Positions 1 to 7,510 of a stretch of 41,798 bases of DNA are shown piece after piece. This DNA is from UBA6197 sp047638075. GTDB lineage: Bacteria; Pseudomonadota; Alphaproteobacteria; Rhodobacterales; Rhodobacteraceae. The notes under the pieces were generated by a model. That model saw only the letters and a list, made by a program, of their open reading frames with translations. It did no database searches and had not been told where the DNA came from. The translations under genes and the position numbers were made by a program. Each line of letters begins with the position of its first letter. The first letter of the stretch is position 1. The stretch lies in the NCBI RefSeq assembly GCF_047638075.1, contig NZ_JBLJBV010000048.1:1-41798 (forward strand), read 5' to 3'.

Positions 1-38
1 AATGACTGCCCACGATCCCGTGAAATTAGCGCCCACCA

Positions 39-843
39 TCACGCGAAACACGCAGCGGCCATTATGTATCCGCTGTTTGCGTACGCGGTGCATAGGTGTT
101 GTGCAGCAATCTGCGCCCTGGTGCGCTTGTTGAGCCAGTTGAGATGTAAGGCTTGGGAATCGGTGGCAAGGTGACGACCAACGGTTTCCCAATCAACGCC
201 GACAAACATCTTTTCTCGCCTCGCGGTGAAGTCGATGACCTGTTCGTAGATGAAGTCAATTTTCGCATAGACATCGCGTGCAGACATCTTTGTAAAATCG
301 CAAATCTTCGAGATCGGTGTCCCGTTCGTCAGTTGCCAGAGTATGTCGCGGCTGTTGTGGCTACGTTTCTGTCTTCGGATGCTCGACCCGACCGAGTAGG
401 ACTTCATACAGGCTTTGCTGTTCCATCGTTGCGCGCCGTTCGCCGTCTTGCCGGACTTACGATAGAGGCTTGGATGTATATCGCGTGCCTTGCCGTGATT
501 TCCGCAATCAGAGTTCTAGCAAGCGTCCTTGGGAATGCCTCTTTATATTGCTTGCGTAGTCGTTCGTATTCTTGAACGATGGCGCGATTTTTCTTAATGA
601 TCGAATGATGGCCGCACGCACCGCAAGCTTAGGATTTATCGGATACAGATCCAATAACCTTGCCGTGCGGCACCATAAAAAGGCCGCATCGCGGATTGCG
701 ACAGAAGTTGATGTCGATCCCACGACAGGGGTGTGGCAAATGCCGCTTGGGGCCTGTCGAAGATATTTTCGAGAGATCGTTCAGTGAAAACCGCTGTGAA
801 TCCGCTGCATCCTGCGTAGTCAGGAATAAAGTTGGCCAACCTC
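39..843 (-). pseudogene. Decayed zinc-ribbon transposase-like gene, several frame breaks
   Basis: On the minus strand three frames in succession read as parts of one protein. The first (about 843-632) contains INFCRNPRCGLF, a C-x4-C zinc knuckle, and ends in a stop near 632. The second (about 633-540) continues with ACGACGHHSIIKKNRAIVQE, the CxxC half of the ribbon. The third (about 548-39) has a second knuckle, SDCGNHG, an in-frame TAG at 516-518, a degraded partner (QRWNSKAC, where a Cys is expected in place of Ser), then SVGSSIRRQKRSH and an intact-looking stretch with MSARDVYAKIDFIYEQV, FVGVDWETVGRHLATDSQ and VQHLC-like text. The layout (paired zinc ribbons, a helix-turn-helix-like segment, then a D-containing catalytic-looking domain) resembles insertion-sequence transposases, but the exact family is from memory and not certain. 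The 3' part ends abruptly at 39. No intact start, inverted repeats or target duplication were seen. Confidence 0.55.
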
Positions 844-978
844 AGAAATTTGTGCATCATTTATTGTAAGAGGCTGGCCGCGCGACAGGTCTGTTTTTTC
901 ATGGCCCCTATCGGCAATATCCCGCTGGCAATGGCCTCTTGCGCCCGCTAGAAGTCTTTTCAGACGGGGAGTTTTCGT

Positions 979-2076
979 ATGTCAGACTATATCAAGCCGC
1001 AGCCGGGCATCATGGATATCGCGCTATATGAGGGCGGGGCGGCCCATGTGGCGGGGCTGACCGATGCGGTGAAACTGTCGTCGAACGAAAATCCCTTCGG
1101 CCCGTCAGACCGCGCCAAGGAGGCGTTCTCCCGCGCGGTTCACCGGCTGAACCGCTACCCCAACACTGATCATGCCGCACTGCGCGACGCGATTGGCGAG
1201 GCGCACGGGCTAGACCCGGCGCGGATTATCTGCGGTGTCGGAAGCGATGAGATCATCCATTTCCTGTGTCAGGCCTATGCCGGGCCGCGCGATGAGGTAG
1301 TGTTTACCGAACACGGTTTTCTGATGTACCGGATATCCGCGATGGCGGCCGGGGCTGCGCCTGTTGCGGTGCCTGAACGTGAACGCACAACCGATGTGGA
1401 CGCGATTTTGGCGGCCTGCGGCAAAAAGACGAAACTGGTGTTTCTGGCGAACCCCAACAACCCGACCGGCACGATGATCGGCCTGGCCGAGGTGGAGCGG
1501 CTGGCCAAGGCTCTGCCGAAACAGGCCATTCTGGTGCTTGATGGTGCCTATGCCGAATATGTCGAGGGCTATGATGGCGGCGCGGATCTGGCCACCCGTC
1601 TGCCCAACGTTTTTATGACGCGGACCTTTTCCAAGATCTACGGGCTGGGGGGCTTGCGCATTGGTTGGGGCTATGGTCCGCGCGCAATCATTGATGTGCT
1701 GAACCGGATCAGGGGGCCGTTCAACCTGTCGAACGCCCAGCTTGAGGCCGCCGAAGCCGCTGTGCGCGATCAGGACCACGTCACAAGATGCCGCGATGAA
1801 AATACGCGCATGCGCGCCTGGCTGGCTGAGGCGTTGGCAGAAAAGGGTGTTCCGTCAGATACTTCCACCGCGAACTTCATTCTGGCGCGCTTTGCCGATG
1901 AGGCCGACGCAACCGCCTGCGACGACTATCTCAGGGCCGAAGGGCTGATCGTGCGGCGCGTTTCGGGCTATGGCTTACCCCATTGTCTGCGCATCACGGT
2001 CGGTGACGAATCGTCGTGCCGCCGGGTCGCCCATGCCATCGGCCGGTTCAAGGCGCAGGGTAAGGCCGCGCCATGA
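979..2076 (+). CDS. hisC: Histidinol-phosphate / aromatic aminotransferase
   Basis: A PLP-dependent class I/II aminotransferase of 365 residues, the normal HisC length. It exchanges the amino group between glutamate and imidazole-acetol phosphate in histidine synthesis, and many HisC proteins also serve phenylpyruvate or hydroxyphenylpyruvate. Visible marks: SSNENPFGPS near the N-terminus (residues 34-43), NPNNPTG at 158-164, the cofactor-binding LDGAYAEY (D188, Y191), TRTFSKIYGLGGLRIGWG with the Schiff-base lysine at K219, and the substrate-carboxylate arginine in CLRITVG near residue 338. The ATG at 979 has a GGGGA ribosome site about 10 bases upstream. Its stop overlaps the start of tyrC by 4 bases (ATGA), so the two are translationally coupled; this context suggests a role in tyrosine/phenylalanine synthesis as well as histidine synthesis. 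Confidence 0.95.
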   Translation: MSDYIKPQPGIMDIALYEGGAAHVAGLTDAVKLSSNENPFGPSDRAKEAFSRAVHRLNRYPNTDHAALRDAIGEAHGLDPARIICGVGSDEIIHFLCQAYAGPRDEVVFTEHGFLMYRISAMAAGAAPVAVPERERTTDVDAILAACGKKTKLVFLANPNNPTGTMIGLAEVERLAKALPKQAILVLDGAYAEYVEGYDGGADLATRLPNVFMTRTFSKIYGLGGLRIGWGYGPRAIIDVLNRIRGPFNLSNAQLEAAEAAVRDQDHVTRCRDENTRMRAWLAEALAEKGVPSDTSTANFILARFADEADATACDDYLRAEGLIVRRVSGYGLPHCLRITVGDESSCRRVAHAIGRFKAQGKAAP

Positions 2077-3011
2077 ATGCGCCCATTTACAACCGCGTGG
2101 CGCTGATCGGTTTGGGGCTGATCGCGTCGTCCATGGCCCATGCGATGCGCTGGAAAGGGTTGGCGGGGGAAATCACCGGCCATGCGCGCAGCCCCGAGAC
2201 GCGGGCCGTCGCGCTGGAAATCGGCCTGTGTGACCGGGTTTATGAAACCGCAGCCGAGGCGGTGGCGGGTGCCGATCTGGTGGTGCTTTGTGTGCCGGTG
2301 GGCAGCATGGCCGAAATTGCGGCGCAGATTGGCCCGAATCTTGCACCCGGCGCCACGGTGACCGATGTGGGGTCGGTCAAGCAGGCGGTGATCGAGGCGG
2401 TCGCCCCGTATATCCCTGCGGGGGTGCATTTCGTGCCCGGCCACCCCTTGGCGGGGACCGAGCATTCCGGTCCGCGCGCGGGTTTTGCAACGCTGTTTCA
2501 AAACCGTTGGTGGCTTTTGACCCCGCTACCCGACGGGGACCCCGCCGCCACCGCGCGGCTGCGTACGCTGTGCGAAGGCATCGGCGCCAATGTTGACGAG
2601 ATGGGGGCCGCGCACCATGACCTGGTGCTGGCCGTCACCAGCCACACCCCGCACCTGATCGCCTATACGATGGTGGGCGTTGCGGATCATCTGCGCCGCG
2701 TGACCGAATCCGAGATTGTCAAATATTCAGCCGCCGGCTTTCGCGATTTTACCCGCATCGCCGCCTCGGATCCGACGATGTGGCGCGACGTGTTCTTGAC
2801 CAACAAGGATGCCACGCTTGATATTCTGGGCCGTTTCACCGAAGAGCTGTTCATGCTGCAACGCGCCATTCGCATGGGCGACGGGCAGCAGCTGTATGAC
2901 TATTTCAACCGCACCCGTGCCATCCGCCGCGGCATCATCGAGGCCGGTCAAGACACCGCCGCGCCGGATTTTGGCCGTGGCGCGCCCGCCACGACAGGCA
3001 CGGAAACATAG
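2073..3011 (+). CDS. tyrC: Prephenate/arogenate dehydrogenase
   Basis: A cytoplasmic NAD(P)-dependent dehydrogenase of 312 residues that oxidatively decarboxylates prephenate or arogenate on the way to tyrosine. The N-terminal Rossmann fold shows IGLGLIASS (residues 12-20). GHPLAGTEHSGP (123-134) and VTSHTPHLIAY (188-198) are the family's substrate and catalytic motifs, with the catalytic histidine expected in the latter. The all-helical C-terminal dimerisation region follows. It starts inside the end of hisC (ATGA overlap), so it belongs to a two-gene operon with it. Whether prephenate or arogenate is preferred cannot be read from the sequence; tyrA would be an equivalent name. The convergent DUF2125 gene ends 30 bases downstream, with no clear terminator between them. 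Confidence 0.93.
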   Translation: MNAPIYNRVALIGLGLIASSMAHAMRWKGLAGEITGHARSPETRAVALEIGLCDRVYETAAEAVAGADLVVLCVPVGSMAEIAAQIGPNLAPGATVTDVGSVKQAVIEAVAPYIPAGVHFVPGHPLAGTEHSGPRAGFATLFQNRWWLLTPLPDGDPAATARLRTLCEGIGANVDEMGAAHHDLVLAVTSHTPHLIAYTMVGVADHLRRVTESEIVKYSAAGFRDFTRIAASDPTMWRDVFLTNKDATLDILGRFTEELFMLQRAIRMGDGQQLYDYFNRTRAIRRGIIEAGQDTAAPDFGRGAPATTGTET

Positions 3012-3041
3012 CCGTCTGGTCGCCCGCTACCGCGCCAGAGG

Positions 3042-4025
3042 TTACTGTAAATAGGGCGCGGCGCCTAGCGGCAGGGGGCCAAGGCTCATTCGGCCATTGG
3101 CAAAGACCAGCGGCAGTTCCAACACCTCTCCGCCCGAGGCTGCGGCCATCTGCGCCCCTAAGGCCTGCATCGTTGGGGCCAGTTTCGGGGCAATCAACCC
3201 CGCATCCACCGCCATATCCAGCATCCGCCGCCATTCGGTTGCGCGCAGCAGGATGCGCCCCTCGGGCTGGCCGGTGGCGGTAATCTCGACCGTGCCTTGC
3301 GCGGCCAGGGCCATCCCGCCCCAGTGCAGTTCAAAATCGCGCAGATCAGTGGCCAGCAGTCGTGGCGGCGTTTCCCCCGTGTGCCGGTCCAGCGGCCGGT
3401 CATAGCTTAGCGCCGCATCCAGATGCAGCCACTCGATCCGCTGGGGGATCGTCGCCCCGTTTGCCAGCGTGGCAAGCGTCGCGCCCGGCAGGTCAAGGTC
3501 GATCACCTCTACCCCCAGATCGTAGCGCCCCGGTTCGCCCGCCGCCCGGATCGCCCCGCGCACCTCAGCCGCCGCCAGGGTGCTGCCATCGGGCGCCGCA
3601 ATCTGCGGGGTCTTGATCACCAGCGTGACATGGCTAAGCGGCAGGTCGGGGCTGGCACTGACCCCGGCACTGGCGCGCATATCCTCGACCGTTACGGCAT
3701 AGTCCTGTCCGGCGGCGCGCAGCACCTGTTCATGCGGAAACCAGGCGATCACCTCGTTTGGGCGGTAGCTCAGCATCAAAATCTGCATCGTCCCTGCGCG
3801 CCATTCCACGGCGCCATCGGCCCGGCGCAGCATCGGCGCGGTGAAGGTCAGATCAAACCGCGAGGGGAACCCCGCCAGATGCACCGCCTCGGCATCGCCC
3901 CAGCCTTCGGCGCGCGCGTTGATCAGTGCCGTCTCGGCCCCGCGCAGCGCGGCCCGGCTGCCCACCAGCCAATAGCCGCCATACAGCGCCAGCAGCACCA
4001 CCACCAATCCGATCAACTTGCGCAT
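3042..4025 (-). CDS. DUF2125 family exported protein
   Basis: A 327-residue protein of the alphaproteobacterial DUF2125 family, whose function is not established. The N-terminus MRKLIGLVVVLLALYGGYWL is a signal anchor or uncleaved signal peptide. The rest is a long, beta-rich periplasmic part with phrases such as HLAGFPSRFDLTFTAP, VIAWFPHEQ and LPLVFANGRMSLGPLPLG near the end, typical of the family. The start at 4025 is chosen because GGAAAGGGG lies just upstream and the signal segment follows directly; the reading frame stays open to 4094 but that extension would put about 23 residues before the hydrophobic segment. It is divergent from the chaC-like gene, with only about 43 bases between the two start codons, so their promoters must overlap or lie within each other's 5' end. 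Confidence 0.85.
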   Translation of the reverse strand: MRKLIGLVVVLLALYGGYWLVGSRAALRGAETALINARAEGWGDAEAVHLAGFPSRFDLTFTAPMLRRADGAVEWRAGTMQILMLSYRPNEVIAWFPHEQVLRAAGQDYAVTVEDMRASAGVSASPDLPLSHVTLVIKTPQIAAPDGSTLAAAEVRGAIRAAGEPGRYDLGVEVIDLDLPGATLATLANGATIPQRIEWLHLDAALSYDRPLDRHTGETPPRLLATDLRDFELHWGGMALAAQGTVEITATGQPEGRILLRATEWRRMLDMAVDAGLIAPKLAPTMQALGAQMAAASGGEVLELPLVFANGRMSLGPLPLGAAPYLQ

Positions 4026-4068
4026 TGCGCCCCTTTCCATTTTTCCCGTGCCCTGTTTATCTGCCCCC

Positions 4069-4623
4069 ATGAATGAGAACCAGACAAACCACACCCCGCT
4101 TTGGATCTTCGGCTATGGCTCGCTGATCTGGAACCCCGGCTTTCAGCCTGCCGAGGCGCTGCCCGCACGACTTATCGGCTGGCAGCGTTCATTTTGTATG
4201 CGCTCGATCACCTATCGCGGTACGGATATTGCGCCGGGGCTGGTGCTGGCGCTTGATAGTGTGCCCAGTTCTGCCTGTGCGGGTTTGGCCTTTCGCGCGG
4301 CCCCCGGCAGCGAGGACGAGGTGCTGGCCTATTTGCGCGCGCGCGAGCTGATTTCCTCGGCCTATCTTGAACGCAACCTGCCGGTCATGCTGAATGATGG
4401 GCGGCAGGTTAATGCCATTACTTTTGTCATTGACCACCAGCACCCACAGTATTGGGCCGGCCTGACCCCCGAGGATCAGGCCCAGATCATCGCCCGGGCC
4501 CGCGGCGACCGTGGCCCCAACGTGGACTACCTGTTCAATACCGCGCGTCACCTGCATGAACTGGGCCTGCCAGACCCGGAACTTGACTGGCTGGTGACAC
4601 GGGTTACGGCGCTGAAGGGTTAG
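4069..4623 (+). CDS. chaC: ChaC-like gamma-glutamylcyclotransferase (glutathione-specific)
   Basis: A 184-residue cytoplasmic enzyme that should cleave the gamma-glutamyl bond of glutathione to give 5-oxoproline and Cys-Gly. The N-terminal IFGYGSLIWNPGF (residues 13-25) is the substrate-binding loop of the ChaC/GGCT fold; SITYRGTDIAPGLVLALD and RARELISSAYLERNLPV follow, with the probable catalytic glutamate at E93 (RARE). NVDYLFNTARHLHELG is the usual C-terminal signature. The frame is open from 4018, but that start would lie inside the 5' end of the opposite gene; the ATG at 4069 leads straight into the conserved fold. There is no clear Shine-Dalgarno site before it, so a very short or absent leader is possible. 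Confidence 0.88.
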   Translation: MNENQTNHTPLWIFGYGSLIWNPGFQPAEALPARLIGWQRSFCMRSITYRGTDIAPGLVLALDSVPSSACAGLAFRAAPGSEDEVLAYLRARELISSAYLERNLPVMLNDGRQVNAITFVIDHQHPQYWAGLTPEDQAQIIARARGDRGPNVDYLFNTARHLHELGLPDPELDWLVTRVTALKG

Positions 4624-4688
4624 GGCTTGGCAGCGCCGCCGTCGCCGCCTATCCTCGCCGCAAAAGACCAAGCCAGAAGGGGCCGGGA

Positions 4689-5864
4689 ATGAGAGCGCCG
4701 GTACGTCAGACGGAGCCGCAGTTTTCCCAGCCGGTGCGTCAGGTTGCAATGATGCTGATCGTGGTGGGTCTGGTGCTGATGGGCGGCTGGTTCGCCTATG
4801 CCCGGATCTATCCGATCTTTTCGGCCAATATCTGGCTGAACGGGCTGATTTTTGCGGTCTTTGTGTTCGGCATTCTGGCCTGCTTTTGGCAGGTGGTGCA
4901 ATTGGTGCAATCGGTCAACTGGATCGAAAGCTTTGCGGCGGACCGGCCCGGCCGTCCGCAGGCCAAGGCACCCTTGCTGCTGGCGCCCTTGGCGGCCCTT
5001 CTGGGCGCGCGGGGCGTGCGCCGCGAAATTGCCACCTCATCCTCGCGCTCAATCCTCGAATCCGTTGCCACCCGCATTGACGAGGCCCGCGATATCACGC
5101 GCTATCTGGCTAACCTGCTGATTTTTCTTGGGCTTCTGGGTACGTTCTACGGGCTGGCCACCACTGTTCCGGCGGTAGTCGAAACCATTCGCGCGCTTGC
5201 CCCGCAAGAGGGCGAAAGCTCGATGGTGGTGTTTGACAAGCTGATGACCGGGCTTGAGGCGCAGCTTGGCGGCATGGGCACGGCGTTTTCCTCATCACTT
5301 CTGGGGTTGGCGGGGTCGCTGGTGGTGGGGCTTTTGGAGCTGTTCGTGACCCACGGGCAAAACCGTTTTTACCGCGAGCTGGAAGAATGGATTTCCTCCA
5401 TTACCCGTCTGTCCTTTGCCGGTGCAGAAGGCGAGGGCGGCGAGGCGGGCATGGTTGTGGGCGTGCTTGACCACATGGCGCAACAGATGGAAACCCTGCA
5501 AGAGATTTTCGCGCATAGCGATGCGGCACGCATAGGCGTTGATGCCCGCCTTGGCGCGCTTGCCCAGTCGATCGAGCGGATGACCCAGCGGCTTGAGGCC
5601 GACCCCGGCGCCGCACCTCAGATGGAACGGATTGCTGACGGGCAGGATCGGCTTTTGGCCACGCTTGAGGCCCATCACGCCGCCGCCCTTCCCGATGGCG
5701 CCGAAACCCGGATGCGGCTGCGCTCGATCGATGTGCAGATGCTGCGGCTTTTGGAAGAGATCGCGGCGGGTCGTCAGGAAAGCATGGCCGAGCTGCGCAA
5801 CGATTTCGCCGGGCTGACGCGCGCAATCCTGTCGCAGCGCAGCCGCGAAGCCGAGGAGGGCTGA
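4689..5864 (+). CDS. MotA/TolQ/ExbB-like proton-channel membrane protein
   Basis: A 391-residue inner-membrane protein with four predicted membrane segments (about residues 20-40, 49-71, 138-161 and 197-220). The third holds LLIFLGLLGTFYGLATTV, like the pore helix of ExbB/TolQ/MotA, and the fourth GTAFSSSLLGLAGSLVVGLL. The piece between segments 2 and 3 is a cytoplasmic domain, and after segment 4 comes about 170 residues of polar, helical, probably coiled-coil tail (MAQQMETLQEIFAHSDAARI onward), longer than ExbB or TolQ has. The ATG at 4689 follows AAGGGGCCGGGA. The partner gene begins 3 bases after the stop and carries the matching MotB/ExbD-type helix, so the two should form a proton-driven complex. 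This is not flagellar motA: no flagellar genes are nearby. The cellular role is unknown to me. Confidence 0.85.
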   Translation: MRAPVRQTEPQFSQPVRQVAMMLIVVGLVLMGGWFAYARIYPIFSANIWLNGLIFAVFVFGILACFWQVVQLVQSVNWIESFAADRPGRPQAKAPLLLAPLAALLGARGVRREIATSSSRSILESVATRIDEARDITRYLANLLIFLGLLGTFYGLATTVPAVVETIRALAPQEGESSMVVFDKLMTGLEAQLGGMGTAFSSSLLGLAGSLVVGLLELFVTHGQNRFYRELEEWISSITRLSFAGAEGEGGEAGMVVGVLDHMAQQMETLQEIFAHSDAARIGVDARLGALAQSIERMTQRLEADPGAAPQMERIADGQDRLLATLEAHHAAALPDGAETRMRLRSIDVQMLRLLEEIAAGRQESMAELRNDFAGLTRAILSQRSREAEEG

Positions 5865-5867
5865 TCC

Positions 5868-7466
5868 ATGGCCCTGGCCCGGCGCGGCAACCAACGGTTC
5901 TCGGCTACGATCTGGCCCGGTTTCGTCGACGCGATGACCGCGCTTTTGTTGGTGCTGATGTTCGTTTTGACCATCTTCATGGTGGTGCAATCGGTGTTGC
6001 GTGACACGATTTCCACGCAGGATTCCGAACTGTCGGTGCTGTCGGAACAGGTCGCAGGGCTGGCGCAGGCGCTGTCGCTGGAGCAGGTGAAAACCCGTAC
6101 CCTGACCGGGGATCTGGACGCGGCCCGCGATGCCGCTGCCGCGCAATCCTCGCTGATTGCCACGCTGACCGGTCAGCTTGAAGCAAAGGGCCGCGATCTG
6201 GCCGCCGCCGAAACCCGTATCACCTCGTTCGAGGCGCAGGTCGCCACGCTGCTGACGGAACGCGACGCCGCCCGCAGCGCCGCTGCCAGCGCCGAATCCG
6301 CCCGCGATATCGCCCGTTCCGAGGCCGAGGCGCTTAACCTTGCGCTGGCGTCCGTGCGTAGTGAAATTGACACCGCTGCCGAGGCCGCCCGTCTTGCCGC
6401 CGCGCGCCGCGAGGCACTTGAGGCCCTGACCGCCGATCTGCGTGCCCGTGCCGATACCGCCGAAGGTAAACTTGCCGCCGCCCAAACGCAGCTATCCACC
6501 GCCGAGGCAACCCAGCTAGCCGATGCCGCCGCCCTTGAGGCGCTGCGCGAACGTCTGAAAAATGCTGATACTGAAATCACCGCGATGACCCTCTCGCTGG
6601 AACAAAGCCGCAAGAAAGCCGAAGAAACACTGACTCTTCTGGCCGCAGCCGAGGCCGCGAAACGCGACCTTGAGGCCAGTATCGGCCCCGGCTCTGAGGC
6701 GGAACGCCAGGCCGCCCTTCTTGCGGTGGCCAATGCGGAACTGGCCAAACAGCAGGCGACTTCGGCCGAGGCGGAACGCCGGGTGGCGCTTTTGAACCAG
6801 CAGATCGCGGCGCTACGCCGCCAGTTGGGCGCGCTTCAGGCCGTGCTGGATGATTCGGCCGCCCGCGACGCCGAGGCGAAGGTGCAGGTCGAAAGCCTTG
6901 GCACGCAGTTGAACGCGGCCCTAGCGCAGGTCGCTTCGGAGCAGCGCAGACGCGCTGAGCTGGAAGAGGCGGCAAAGCTGCGCGCGCAGGAAGAGGCCCG
7001 CGAACTGACCCGCTACCGCAGCGAATTTTTCGGGCGGCTGTCGGCAATCCTTGCCGGGCGCGAGGGCGTGCGGGTGGTGGGCGACCGGTTCGTATTTTCG
7101 TCCGAGGTGCTGTTCCAACCCGGATCGGCCAACCTGTCGCCAGAGGGTCGTGCGCAGATTGCCGATGTGGTGGCGATGCTGCGCGACGTTTCCGACAAGA
7201 TCCCCCCCGAGATCGACTGGATCCTGCGCGTGGATGGCCATACCGACGACGTGCCACTGTCGGGGCAGGGCGCCTTTGCCGATAACTGGGAGCTAAGCCA
7301 AGCCCGCGCACTTTCGGTCGTGCGCTACATGATCGACGATCTGGGCTTTGCGCCCTCACGCCTTGCGGCGACCGGATTTGGCGAATTTCGCCCGGTGGCG
7401 GCAGGCGACACCCCCGAAGCGCGAGCGCAAAACCGCCGGATCGAACTGAAACTGACCGAACGCTAA
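5868..7466 (+). CDS. MotB/OmpA-like protein with long periplasmic coiled coil
   Basis: A 532-residue protein. The single N-terminal membrane helix FVDAMTALLLVLMFVLTIFM carries an aspartate (D21) at the place of the proton-carrying Asp of MotB/ExbD/TolR. Residues about 45-390 are an almost unbroken Ala/Glu/Arg/Leu-rich coiled coil in the periplasm. Residues about 400-532 are an OmpA-like peptidoglycan-binding domain with VDGHTDDVPL, NWELSQARALSVVRYM and QNRRIELKL. The frame begins 3 bases after its ExbB/MotA-like partner. The arrangement (proton channel, rigid rod, cell-wall anchor) suggests a machine that passes proton-motive force across the periplasm. The rod of roughly 340 residues is much longer than the linker of MotB. 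Genes for the two proteins occur together in Rhodobacteraceae as I recall, but no specific function is established. Confidence 0.87.
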   Translation: MALARRGNQRFSATIWPGFVDAMTALLLVLMFVLTIFMVVQSVLRDTISTQDSELSVLSEQVAGLAQALSLEQVKTRTLTGDLDAARDAAAAQSSLIATLTGQLEAKGRDLAAAETRITSFEAQVATLLTERDAARSAAASAESARDIARSEAEALNLALASVRSEIDTAAEAARLAAARREALEALTADLRARADTAEGKLAAAQTQLSTAEATQLADAAALEALRERLKNADTEITAMTLSLEQSRKKAEETLTLLAAAEAAKRDLEASIGPGSEAERQAALLAVANAELAKQQATSAEAERRVALLNQQIAALRRQLGALQAVLDDSAARDAEAKVQVESLGTQLNAALAQVASEQRRRAELEEAAKLRAQEEARELTRYRSEFFGRLSAILAGREGVRVVGDRFVFSSEVLFQPGSANLSPEGRAQIADVVAMLRDVSDKIPPEIDWILRVDGHTDDVPLSGQGAFADNWELSQARALSVVRYMIDDLGFAPSRLAATGFGEFRPVAAGDTPEARAQNRRIELKLTER

Positions 7467-7510
7467 GCATCCGCCGGGCCAAGGCCGAGCAGATGCCTAG
7501 CGCCGTGCAA

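Noticed and set aside
4689..7466. Zorya-type defence system
   Set aside because: The pair resembles ZorA/ZorB in design, but the coiled coil is on the OmpA partner rather than mainly on the channel, and no ZorC, ZorD or ZorE gene is adjacent.
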